DNA of 43,180 bases from Entrophospora sp. SA101 (taxonomy: Eukaryota > Glomeromycota > Glomeromycetes > Entrophosporales > Entrophosporaceae), in NCBI GenBank assembly GCA_958430865.1, contig CAUDNR010004399.1, positions 1 through 43,180 on the forward strand, in the 5' to 3' direction. Shown here in pieces: positions 11,656 through 22,851 of the stretch (its first letter is position 1; the number at the start of each line of letters is the position of its first letter). The notes beneath the pieces are model-generated. The model did not search any database and was not told the DNA's origin. It saw only the letters and a list, made by a program, of their open reading frames with translations. A program made the position numbers and the translations under genes.

Positions 11656-14600
11656 ATGATAAAGTCCAATTCTAATTCACAATCGATCTGTAAGTAAAAA
11701 ATTTTTAACATAAAATAGATATATATGTGTACAAAAAAATAATCATCATAATGTATTAATGTAGTTTTCCAACAACTTGAAATAAGTGAGAGTGTTAATT
11801 CATATAATAAAGCTCCTTTTATTCGTATGTTTGGGGTTACTGAGGTAAACAGCTAATGACTAATTTATTTTTTTTTTCATTTTGTGATAAAGTATAAAAA
11901 TTTAATTGACAATTTTTTTGATATGTAGAATGGTAATAGTATTCTCTGCAATGTAAATGGATTTCAACATTATTTTTATATGCCAGCACCAAATGGATTC
12001 AAAAACGACGAAGTTGATAATTTTTTAAATACATTAGAGGTCTTATTTTTTTAAAATAATTTAAATAATTTAAATAATTTTCTTTTAACAAGAGTAATAA
12101 TAGGTTTAAATAATTTTTTTTTAGGCAGCTGTAAGAAATGATTGTTTTTTGTCAAGAAAATCAATTATTAAAATTGAAATACAAAATAAAGAAAGCTTAT
12201 GGGGCTTTCATGGAAACAAAAGGAGCCCTTATCTTAAAATTACATGCTTTGATTATAAATCATTATCGTCAGCTAAACATATCCTTTTTCCACTTTCGAA
12301 GTAGTGATAGTTTTTTTTTTTTGAAAATTCTCATTTGATTTGTATATATACTCTTGACCACAATGTACGTCTTATAGAAGATGGAAAAATAATGTTTAAT
12401 GGAAGATGCATTATCAGCACAACTTTCGAAAGCAATATATCATATGTTCTCAGGTTTATGATCAATTGCAAAGTAAGTTAAATATACTATATTTTTTTTT
12501 TTTAAAAAACAATAGTTGTTTTAATAAATTTTTTTTTTAGGTTACTGGGGCAAATTGGATTGAATTACCACCAAATACTTACACCATTCGAGAAGATTCA
12601 CAAAAATCTTCAACTTGTCAATTAGAAGTGGATATAAAGTATTTTATTAAAAAATTTTTTTTTGATTTCTTTTAAATATACATTAAAGATTTTGTCATTA
12701 ATATTAATTTTATTATAGATATGATAAATTTATTAGTCATCCACCTGAAGATGAATGGTTGAAAATTGCTCCATTACGTATTTTAAGTTTTGATATTGAA
12801 TGTGCAGGTCGTAAAGGTATATTCCCGGAAGCACAAATAGATCCTGTAATTCAAATAGCCAATATAGTCACAATTCAAGGTTTGATTGATTCATAATTTT
12901 GATTTGATATCAATATATAAAAAAATCATATTTTTACATGTTATTTTGCTTAATTTACAGGTGAAAAAACACCTTTTATTAGAAATGTTTTTACATTGAA
13001 TTCTTGTGCCCCAATTGTTGCAACAGATGTAATTGAATTTTCTGAAGAGGCAAAAATGTTACAAGCTTGGAGGGATTTTGTCATTAAAGTATATTTAATA
13101 CTATAAATTTTATCAATAAAAATTGTCTATAACAATAATGCTAAACTACTTACACTGAATAGGTTGATCCAGATTTACTTATTGGTTATAATATAGCAAA
13201 TTTTGATTTGCCTTACCTACTAGATCGTGCTAATCATTTGAATGTGACAAAATTTTCTTATCTAGGAAGAATAAAAAGTATTTAATGAATTTAGAAGGTT
13301 TTTTAATACTTTTTTTATTTTTAAAGACCTATTAATACACACATATTTGTCCATTATTATTATCATAATTAGATGTCAAATCTGAAGCAAAAGATTCAAG
13401 ATTTTCATCAAAAGCATATGGAACACGTGAAAACAAAATAACAAATATCCTTGAATTAATTAAAAAACTGCGATATTTATATTTATTAATATATTAACAC
13501 TTAATGAATATTTTACATATTGAAGGAAGAATTCAATTAGACTTGTTGCAAGTTATGCAACGTGAACATAAGTTAAGGTCTTATACATTGAATTCAGTTT
13601 GTGCACAATTTTTAGGTATTTGGGATACATAAATCTATTTCACTTGTTTGGATGGTTTATCATGCAAATTAAGTTATAATTAATTTAGGTGAACAAAAGG
13701 AAGATGTACATCATTCAATAATTACAGATTTGCATAATGGAAATGAAGAGACGCGGAGACGGCTAGCTGTATATTGCTTGAAAGTTAATTGATACCAATT
13801 TTAAATAATTTTACATACTTACATATACATGCATGTTTTTTCTGATGTTAAAAATTTTTATTATAATCAATCCCTTTTAGGATGCTTATTTACCTCAAAG
13901 GCTTATGGATAAATTAATGTGTTTGATTAATTACATGGAAATGGCTCGTGTGACTGGGGTTCCTTTTAATTATTTATTATCTCGTGGTCAACAAATTAAA
14001 GTTATATCACAGCTTTTTAGAAAAGCACATGAAGAAGATTTAGTCATACCAGCTTTAAAAACAGAAGGTATCAAATTATACATTTTTGATTTTTTATTAA
14101 AACAATAATATTTAAATTTTAAAATTTTTACGCATAGCTTCCGATGAGCAATTTGAAGGTGCAACTGTGATTGAACCTTTGAAAGGATTTTATAATGTTC
14201 CAATTACTACTCTTGATTTTACTTCTTTATATCCATCCATTATGATTGCACATAATTTATGTTATACCACATTGTTGGATAACAATGAGATTGAAAATCT
14301 AAAATTAAAGGGTGATATTGATTATATAACAACTCCACAGATCAATGGTACATTATTATAAAAAAAAGTTTTATTTTTTTTTATGCATCATTAATTAAAA
14401 TTCAATTAAAAACATTTAGCTCGGTTTGTAAAAGCACATCATCGCAAAGGACTTTTGCCAACAATTCTTGAAGATTTACTTTCTGCACGTAAAAGGGCTA
14501 AAGCAGATCTCAAAAAAGAAACAGATCCTTTCAAAAGAGCTGTGTTTGATGGACGTCAATTAGCATTGAAGGTTTATATATGTTAATTTTAAATTTTTGT

Positions 14601-16822
14601 CACTAGGAAAAATCAATCAATAAATAAATTGATGTTATATACAGATAAGTGCAAATTCTGTGTATGGATTTACTGGTGCAACAATAGGTAAATTGCCATG
14701 CCTAGAAATTTCTTCTAGTGTTACTGCATATGGTAGAGAAATGATAGAAAAATCAAAGGCGGTGAGTAGTATTATATATTTTAAATATGTATGTATGTAT
14801 ATAATTATAGTTAATAAATAATCTTCTATTATAGGTAGTAGAAAGTCATTTTACAATTGAAAATAATTACAAGCATGATGCTGTTGTGATATATGGTGAT
14901 ACTGACTCTATTATGGTTAAATTTGGTGTAGATAATTTGGCTGAAGCAATGGAATTGGGTTAGTAGTGTATTAGTAGAGACAATTTATTGTTGATGTTGG
15001 AGTGTGTATACTTAGTGATTATAATACTATTGACAGGCAAAAAAGCAGCTAAACATGTGACAGAAAATTTTATTAAACCAATTAATTTGGAGTTTGAAAA
15101 GATTTACTTTCCTTACCTATTGGTTAATAAAAAAAGATATGCTGGGCTGTATTGGACTAACACAGAAAAATGGGACAAGTTGGATTCTAAAGGCATTGAA
15201 GTAAAGATCACATACACACACATATATATCCAAATATATATTTCATAATTAACCTTTAAGTTTTTGATAGACTGTAAGACGTGACAATTGTCTTCTTGTT
15301 CAAAATGTCATAGAGACATCCTTGAAAAAGATATTGATTGACCGAGATATTGAAGGAGCTGAAACGTTTGTAGTGCATTCGATTAATTATTTCTGATAAA
15401 TTAGAAATACTTACATTAATGATACTTCTTTTTAAACAGATATGTTAAGAATGTTATATCTGATTTATTACAAAATAAAATTGATATGTCACAACTAGTA
15501 ATTACAAAAGCTTTAAGTAAATCAGGTATTGTAAAATAATTATCCATTTAACATGTAACGATCTTTAAATTTTTTTAAACTTATATTTAGAGTATAATTC
15601 TAAACAACCACATTCTGAACTTGCGGAGAGGATGCACAAACGAGATGCAGGTTATTGAAATTTATGATTATTGAATTTATAAGTATCAATATTTTATTTA
15701 ATAAACGATTGATAATTAGGTTCAGCTCCAACAATTGGTGATCGTGTTGCATATGTCATTGTAAAAGGAACTAAAGGTATGTATATATGAATATAATTAT
15801 ATAATTTTTCTTTTTAATGACTTAATTGTTATTATTTTATAGGTGCTGCAGCATATGAAAAATCAGAAGATCCTATATATGTTCTAGAAAATAATATTCC
15901 GATAGATACTAAATATTATTTAGACAACCAATTATCAAATCCATTATCACGAATATTTGAACCAATTCTTGGTGAAAGGGTGCATTCTTTATGTATGTAA
16001 AAAATTATTGAAAAAAACAAACTCATTTGAACAAATTATTTATAAAGATAAATTTATAGTGGCAGGTAATCATACACGTGTCATACAAGTAGCAACACCA
16101 TCTGTTGGTGGTTTGATGAAATTTACAGTTAAGACAGCTACATGCCTAGGTTGTAAAACCCCTTTGAGCAAGACTGGTAAATGATTAATATTAAGATTTT
16201 TTCACATATGGAGTGCAATAAACAGCTAGTTGGTTGTTTGCAAAAATCTGATTTTGAGAAAATTAACAAAAAGAACAACAGTTGTTAATGCATTTTAAAA
16301 CTTAAGGAAAAAATTATTAAGCTTCCTTTTACTCAAAATTGACAAAAATGCCAAAGAACCTCTGTCTATTGTACTCCATATTACAATCTTGCTTTCCTTT
16401 AACATTATTTCTACCCTTAAAATAAGATGCTGCAGTATGTCATCATTGTAGACCAAAGTTGGGGGAACTATACCAAAAACAGGCAAGTGGAAGTTCATTT
16501 ATAATTCTTGATTGAAATTGATCGATTTACAAGAATTATATTATTATTTAGTTGGATACCGTCACCAAATTAGAAGTACATTTTGCACGTTTATGGACTC
16601 AATGCCAAAGATGTCAAGGAAGTTTACATCAAGATATATTATGTAGTTCCAAAGATTGTCCTATATGGTACATTAATTATATTTATATATCTATATGTCT
16701 TTCTTTGATTATAAACGTTAAAATAAACATTCATTGAATTGATTAGGTATATGAGAAAAAAAGCCCAAAAAGATGTTCAAGATGCAACAACTATTACAGA
16801 GAGACTTAATAATGCGTGGTGA
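11656..16822 (+). CDS. POL3: DNA polymerase delta catalytic subunit (Pol3)
   Basis: Family-B replicative polymerase with 3'-5' proofreading; lagging-strand synthesis and repair in the nucleus. My 27-exon model is 11656-11689, 11765-11844, 11929-12039, 12125-12300, 12406-12472, 12541-12638, 12719-12879, 12961-13088, 13163-13277, 13373-13444, 13517-13615, 13689-13783, 13881-14067, 14138-14347, 14420-14571, 14645-14761, 14835-14958, 15037-15200, 15271-15365, 15440-15525, 15591-15650, 15720-15776, 15843-15992, 16060-16176, 16427-16482, 16552-16667, 16747-16822. It sums to 3003 nt, i.e. 1000 residues. Visible motifs: ExoI FDIECAG, Exo[13 protein letters not shown], ExoIII YCLKDAYLP, motif [11 protein letters not shown], motif [14 protein letters not shown], motif C YGDTDSI, C-terminal CLGC/CHHC and CQRC/CSSKDC cysteine modules (CysA zinc, CysB iron-sulfur in the family). 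The chosen ATG has an in-frame stop just upstream; the protein is about 100 residues shorter at the N-terminus than yeast Pol3, so a further 5' exon is possible. Confidence 0.95.
13445..13516 (+). other. U12-type AT-AC intron in POL3
   Basis: The 72-nt intron begins ATATCCTTG and ends TTTTAC. The 5' site matches the minor-spliceosome AT-AC consensus (ATATCCTT). A CTTAAT branch-like motif lies about 12 nt before the terminal AC, inside the range used by U12 introns. Removing it gives [20 protein letters not shown], collinear without gaps with yeast Pol3 ([20 protein letters not shown] from memory). No GT-AG pair nearby preserves this block. Confidence 0.85.
16483..16551 (+). other. GC-AG intron in POL3
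   Basis: The intron starts GCAAGT after AAACAG and ends in TTATTTAG before TTGGATACC. Splicing gives [15 protein letters not shown], which keeps the reading frame between the two cysteine modules. The alternative GT five bases downstream shifts the frame. A strong AG|GCAAGT context is typical of GC-AG introns. Confidence 0.8.
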
Positions 16823-17293
16823 AAGATCTAGTTTCACAAGAAAAAAATACCCTTCTTGATTCCTGTGTCATGAATTTTTATCCTCAATAAAAAAATTTCC
16901 TTTTAGACTAGTTTAAATTTCATAATTAGTAATCTGTACAATGTTTAATTGTGCTTTTATGATAATTTCCCAGAGGGTTTTAGTTTAGGAATATTTTCAG
17001 ATTACCACCCAGATTACTCATTAGCTTCTTATATCACCAATTGGGAGTTACATTTTAATTATTTCAGATTTATAAACTAGTTAGTTTATCATTTTATATT
17101 TTATATTTTACATTTACCTTCAAAACCTGGAAACCTGGTACTAACTTTTTTTTGTTCATTTGGAACAAAAGTCCAAATTAATGGCGATACAAAAATGAAA
17201 AATGCTATAATTTATGGATGGGTAAAGATTACTGCCATCACTTTAGAATGAATATAATAATAATAATAACAATAAATTTTGTGTTATTTATGC
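16823..17293. other. POL3 3' flank, no gene seen
   Basis: AT-rich DNA between the POL3 stop and the hAT element. It must hold the POL3 polyadenylation signals (an AATAAA-like aataaaaaaa at about 16884 is a candidate). No coding signal recognised. Confidence 0.4.
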
Positions 17294-17301
17294 ATGGCAA
17301 T

Positions 17302-17910
17302 TAGAGCTTACGTACGAACCGGTTCGAATCGATTCGAATATTCGAACCATCAGCGATTCGAACGATTTTAACCATCAGCGATTCGAACGATTTTAACCAA
17401 TAATTTGATTCTATAAATTTAAATTTAAAATTTCAATGCATTCTTTTATTTAAATTCATAATAAAATTTAACTTTGAAAATTATTATGCGAAAGGTTACA
17501 TGTAGAATTATCATGTTTAAACATTTTTTTTTTCGATTATTGGAACAAATTTACACTTGGCAAACTCATTATGTTCACCTACTAAATTATAACGATCTTT
17601 AGCTCTCCACATTTTAGTTGATTGTGAGTTTTCTTCACATTTTTTTTTGTTACTGGCTAGAACTAGTTAAAACAGGCGAAGATTTTGGTACTGCCATTAT
17701 AGTTTCAGATGTGGTGGTTGAATCTGAATCCAATTGTATAGAAGGTCTGAGAAGTGAAAGGGCAGAATAATAATCGTCATTGTAAAAATCATCATTGTTT
17801 AAATCATCCATGGAGAAATTTTTTGAACGATTTGAATTATTCTATCACTGATTCGAGCCTGGTTCGAACCTGATTCGAATCTGAATACTAGAATCGACCG
17901 GTAAACTCTA
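17302..17910. mobile_element. 609-bp non-autonomous hAT-type element with 8-bp target duplication
   Basis: The ends are TAGAGCTTAC and GTAAACTCTA, an inverted repeat in the hAT style (T/CAGNG). The element is flanked on both sides by the 8-bp direct repeat ATGGCAAT (17294-17301 and 17911-17918), the hAT target-site length. Subterminal regions are full of TTCGAA palindromes (GGTTCGAATCGATTCGAA near 17321, GGTTCGAACCTGATTCGAA near 17861). Two exact copies of CCATCAGCGATTCGAACG occur near 17348 and 17380. The interior has no intact transposase; a minus-strand stretch around 17560-17620 could be a BED-type zinc finger relic but is too decayed to call. Confidence 0.85.
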
Positions 17911-18074
17911 ATGGCAATTATATCACTATTACTACTATTGCTACTATTAATACAAAACCATAGGCTACGGCTTATCTGAAATCCGAGTGCAAAAAAAAAA
18001 ATACAGATAATAATAATAAAATCCTACTCTTAGAAAAATAATGAAAATTTCGTCCAAAAACTTTTCCAAAGAAT

Positions 18075-18560
18075 ATTTTATTGGTCCACACATTCAATAA
18101 CAGCTTCTATTCTTCTTGGCACACTTATTAGGACATCTTTTGTAATTTTACATTATTTGTTTGACAGACTTTGTGATTTCACTACCTGTATTATCCAAGA
18201 TTTCTTGCCCAGTTTCTTTTCCATATTTTCCAAAAAAAATAGGATTTACTATTTTGTTAGAGTAAGCAAAATCATAAGAGACCTAGGCTTTACAAGCTTT
18301 ACAGATAGAAAACTTATTACAAGAGTTGGCCATTTCATTTAAAACCAATTGTGTATTCTGTTAAACAATGCTTTCCCATTTTTAATAAAACAATGAATGG
18401 AAATAGTGTATTATAACTTTTTTTAAAAAATTTAACAATAGTAAAAGTTAATTGAGGTTTGAATTGTCCAATGTTGTTCCAGTCCAATTGCCAACACTGT
18501 TTGCAGGGTTTTGTGCAATTTATGGCTATGCTTTTGGCCATGTAGTGTATTAGTCATAGT
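18075..18560 (-). pseudogene. Tc1/mariner-like transposase relic
   Basis: On the minus strand, frames in descending order give fragments ending in KDVLISVPRRIEAVIEC (about 18150-18085), the usual C-terminus of Tc1/mariner transposases (LxxSMPRRIxAVIxAxG). Upstream pieces in other frames (around 18541-18335 and 18250-18190) have no intact DDE motifs. Stops and frame changes are frequent. Family from the C-terminal pattern only. Confidence 0.5.
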
Positions 18561-18569
18561 AAATAAAAC

Positions 18570-19060
18570 AGCATAGTTGTAGTGAACGAGCTTTAAAATT
18601 TCGTATGAAAATTATTGAAGCATAAATAGAACAAATAGAGGGTAAGAAAACAGTTTCTTGAGATGGTTGATAAAGTTGGGCCATATATTTGTTGTTTGAA
18701 AGTGAGCGAATAAAAGTAATGAGTTAATAAATGAATGAGTTGGTGATAGTTTTATGAATTTAATCTTTTGAGAATTAGAATTAAATGATATATTATAGCA
18801 AATGTATAGGAAATAACAATATTCTAAGGAATTTGTAAAATAGTAGAACGAGCAAATATTACAAATTATTAGGTATTAGGATTAAAGGAGGCGGGATTAC
18901 CATTAAGCAGAGGATTATTATTAATAGCAAAGATGTCTAGTGAATGTAATTTAACAGCTGGGTAATACTACACCAAGGAAATTGTAAGAATAATGACGAT
19001 TTTGTAATTGTATTATTTATCTCTCGGCAGTAGTGGACCAAAAAAGGAGGTGAAAGAAGA
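18570..19060 (+). pseudogene. Orotidine-5'-phosphate decarboxylase (URA3) pseudogene
   Basis: Fragments in order match OMP decarboxylase, the last step of UMP synthesis: DKVGPYICCL at 18669-18698 (family LADKVGPYICVLKTH), an ANITN relic near 18855, GLPLSRGLLLIAKMSSE at about 18895-18945 followed by TAG, YTKE, and DFVI near 18998. Stops interrupt them, the catalytic Lys-Asp tetrad region between the first two blocks is unreadable, and frames change. It is a dead copy; a working gene must be elsewhere if the organism is prototrophic. Confidence 0.75.
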
Positions 19061-19872
19061 AAACATTATATATACGACGTTTCAAAAAACAAAATGGAAA
19101 ATGGTAGAGTACACCGGAAAAGACTATAACAGTTGATATATGCGAAAATGCAAATAAATACTATCTATTATTATTATTTTTTGCTCTACAATGTTTTGCG
19201 GGCAAAGACAAATATGTGACGATTGCCTTTAAATTTATCTTTTATATATCATGATATCATGCTTTAGCTTCAGATTTTGTATACGAGTTGATTCTTGAAC
19301 TAATCGTTAGATCAAAAATTAACCTGATGATAAATAATATGAATAAATCTTAAGTTTAATTAACGTTTTTTCTCAAAATAATAAAAATATTCAATCCAAT
19401 ATATGGATGAATTATTTACTATAAGAAGACTGTCAAATGTAAAAAAACATATTTGAGGAAATAAAATTTCAACGTTATTGTTCCATTTATCATAGTTTGA
19501 AACACTTAATTCAACCTGTTTGTTTATTTATATGCCTGTAAGTTAAATGAAGCAAATATTTAATTATATAGATTATATAATAAATCTTCTTATGACATTA
19601 TTTTTAGGGCTTTGCACTTTTTTATATTTCCAATCAATATGCCAACACGACTAATTTAAAATTGTTTATTTTCCCCGACCATTTTATTGCTAGTGAACAG
19701 TATCAAAATGATAATAAATATGATGATTCTCTTAATTTAGTTTTAAAATAAATTTTTTTTATTTTCTATATATTATTAACTATTATTATTAAAAAATTTT
19801 TTTTTGAATATATACAAAATTAAAAAAAAATCTTTAATTTTTCAATATGCAATCTATATATAAACAACATAA
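19061..19872. other. Intergenic, no gene seen
   Basis: Very AT-rich DNA between the URA3 relic and the 3' end of the NTF2/RRM gene. No recognisable coding sequence, repeat boundary or RNA gene. Confidence 0.4.
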
Positions 19873-22851
19873 TTAATAATTTCTATTATATTGACCACTT
19901 TTATTATTGTTGATGCTGTTGTTGCTATTGTTATTGTTATTGTTATTGTTATTGTTATTGTTATTGTTATTGTTATTGTTGTTGCTGCTATTGTTGTTGC
20001 TGTTTTCATTGTTGCTGTTGTTGTTGTTATTGTAATTATTACGTCGAGATGGTCGCCGTTCCTCAATGTAAAGAGTGGTTTTATTCACTTCAATTGATTT
20101 AGCATTGAGAGCAAGCCGGTACGCTTCCGTTGAAAAAAATTCTACGAATGCACAATTCTATTTAATTTTTTTATAAAGTTTAGTTAGTAACTGGGTTGAT
20201 TGATCAATGATAATAATATAATAATATAATAATTATTATAAAAAAAAACCAAATATATTACTTACTCTTGTAGGAACAACATCAAGATGTTTGACACCAC
20301 CAAAACTTGAAAATTTACCCTTCAATAAATCATAATTCATTCCAGTTTTAACACCTCTAACATAAATTGAAAGTGCTGTATCTAATATTTTTATTCATTA
20401 AATGATCACATAACATATTGGTTAGATGTTTATATGAAATAAAAAAACCAAAAATAAAAACTATTATTATTATTATTATTATTATTATATTTTGCTAACC
20501 GCTAACACGACGGAAACCATTTCTTTTTCCATCTTGGTGACGATGTTCATGATTATTGTCATTATCATTACCATTATCTCTGCTTTCTCTATTATTATCA
20601 TGATTATCATATTTTTGATGTTGATGTGGCACTGATTTTCTTTGAGGTTTAGAGGTGGGTACAGAAATAATTGTCACGTGTCCCTTAGTGTCAGCTAAAG
20701 CATCATTTTTCCATTTATCGAGATCGTTGGCGGCTAAACGTGCCCACGTTTTTTTGACTGGGGGGGAGGTTGATTGTTGTTGTTGTATGTTATTTTTTAT
20801 GGTTTCTGTTGAATTTAATGATTTGATATTATTGTCATTATTGTTGTGATTATGATTATCAGTTTTGTCAGTAGCAGCTTGGACAGGTTGTTCAATCTGT
20901 ATGTCGTTATTTTTTTTACTACTAGCAGAAGCAGCAGTTTCTGTACTGATTTTTTTTTCTAATGTAACAGGTTCATTTTGAACATTATTATCGTTGGCAT
21001 TAGAAGCAGTTGTTTGTTCGTCATTATTAAATTGAGCAGGAATTTCAGCTGTAATTTGAGTGATGGTTTGACCCTTATTAGGCTTTTGTTGAATAGAAGA
21101 AGTTGTTTTAGCATTTATTAATGAATAATCTTGAGTTTGAGCAGATTTCTGATTGGGAGAGACAGCTTGATGATCATTTATAACAGGCGAGGGTTGTTTT
21201 TTGATGAACGGTTGTTGTAGTTTTTGAGATTTTTGTTGTGATAACAATTTATTATCTCTTTGAGCAATATCGAGTGTAGGAGAAGTTTGAGGTTTAGTAA
21301 TTGATTTGGTGATAGTAAATGGATGATTAGCATGTTGTTCTACTGTTGCTAAATGACCATTTGTGACAACAGGCGGCGATGTTGAAGGTTTTACGACAGG
21401 TGATTTAGAAACTTGATTATTAGTGGTGCCGATAAGATTAATTTGATCAACTGGAGTTTCTGCTACTGATAATTGATTGTTATTATTGTTAGGTTGGGCG
21501 ACATTTTCTTGATTAACAATGTGATTTTTTTCTGATGTAGAATTACCATTTATTACAACGGATGAAGGTGTTGTTGAAGGATGTGCAACAAGAGAATTAA
21601 CATCTTGATTGTTGAGATTAGTTTGCAAATTAGTATGATTAATTTGATCAGCTAAAGTTCCTGCTACTGATTTGGTAACATTTGTAGTAACAGATGGTGA
21701 TGATGTACCAACAGGAGAATTAGTATTAGAATGAGTAATTTCTGATTTTTTAGTGACAGAAATGGAGGCAATGGCAGATCCTTCAGTGATAGAATCAAGA
21801 GTACCTTTATGAGTAGTAGTGATGGCAATAGATTCTTCAGAGACATTAGTTTTATTGATAGGCTCTTCCAAGACATTAGGTTTAATATTAACAAGTTCTT
21901 TTGAGATATTAGATTTAATACTGGTAGAATCTTCAGAGACATTGAGTTTATTATTAATATGCTCTGAGCCGTTAGTTTTAATATTGGCGATGATATGTTC
22001 GTTGACCAAAGTTTCTGTGGGAGATGCTGAATAAGAATCATCATCTTTGGCGAGTTTTTGTGAAGCAGAAGTTTTAACATCTAAACAAATATTATCATTA
22101 TCATTGTTTACAATTTCATCAACTGCATCTTTATCAAATTCGCTGTTCTCATCCTCTTCGTCATCATCATTTAAGAATCTAATAATATCATTTAAAACAT
22201 AATATCCGTTGGGTTGTGTTGCAAGGAAAAATGTCTGAGCAAATTTTCTAGGCGGCTCATCATGATTACTCATCAATCCCAAGACTTGAATAAGAATTCC
22301 ATCATCTTTTGAAGCTTGACAATCGACATTTGTCACAGCAACCTTACAATTATTAAAATTTAATGATTTAATTTTCTCGTTGATTTCCTGTTATTTATGA
22401 AAAGAAATGTTTATTAATATTTGTGTATTCCTTAAAAAATTATTCGACATGTTCATCTTCTTTATGTTAGAATTATAACATTAAATATTATTAAAGAATC
22501 TCAATTTTTAATTCAAATGTAAATATATAAATATGTACATAAACTAAATCGTAACAAGTTTTATTTTAATAAATATATGGTATATTTAAGTATTAATTAA
22601 ACACCAACCTTTTCACCAATCAGAGTTCTTACTTGTTCACCCTCACTTCCATGAATAAAATGAGAAGCTTGACCGTAAAAACAATGAAGTCGATTGGGTT
22701 CTTTATGTAAAAAGGTGTAATATTCTTGAACAAATATCCAACCAACTTCACTAATGTCACGAGGAGTAGTACGTGAAGTTTTAACTTTTTCATTATTAGT
22801 AAGAGATTCTACAGTAGCAACAATAGATGCGCAGTTGGTTAAATCTGCCAT
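19873..22851 (-). CDS. G3BP/Nxt3/Bre5-like protein (NTF2 domain + low-complexity linker + RRM)
   Basis: Four exons, 22851-22609, 22387-20500, 20381-20266 and 20157-19873, sum to 2532 nt (843 residues). Residues about 28-150 form an NTF2-like fold (VGWIFVQEYYTFLHKEPNRL, then FAQTFFLATQPNGYYVLNDI). A roughly 500-residue Ser/Thr/Asn/Gln-rich linker follows with repeated VSEES/VLEEP segments. KKTWARLAANDLDKW precedes an RRM: RNP2 LSIYVRGV, RNP1 NCAFVEF. The tail is an Arg patch RRPSRR and then almost pure Asn, encoded by an AAT/AAC microsatellite. This architecture is that of G3BP, fission yeast Nxt3 and yeast Bre5, which act in stress granules and as cofactors of a Ubp3/USP10 deubiquitinase. The orthology is inferred from architecture. 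Its first exon, promoter and a MITE are duplicated exactly at 38285-39602. Confidence 0.9.
19920..19982. repeat. ATTGTT hexamer microsatellite encoding poly-Asn
   Basis: About ten consecutive ATTGTT units, with imperfect ones on both sides. On the minus strand they read AAC/AAT, i.e. poly-asparagine at the C-terminus of the NTF2/RRM protein. Length is probably polymorphic. Confidence 0.9.

Noticed and set aside
12301..12405. Apparent stop and frameshift in POL3 after HILFPLSK
   Set aside because: A GT-AG intron 12301-12405 ending in ATGGAAG restores the frame into [17 protein letters not shown], with the expected spacing.
17318..17905. GGTTCGAATC-like strings resembling tRNA T-loops
   Set aside because: They are palindromic subterminal repeats of the hAT element; no cloverleaf with a matching acceptor stem is present. 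No tRNA gene found in the window.
19854..20097. Open frames of Thr/Ile, Asn and Val/Ile repeats on both strands
   Set aside because: They are frames of the ATTGTT microsatellite; only the minus-strand Asn frame belongs to a gene (the NTF2/RRM tail).
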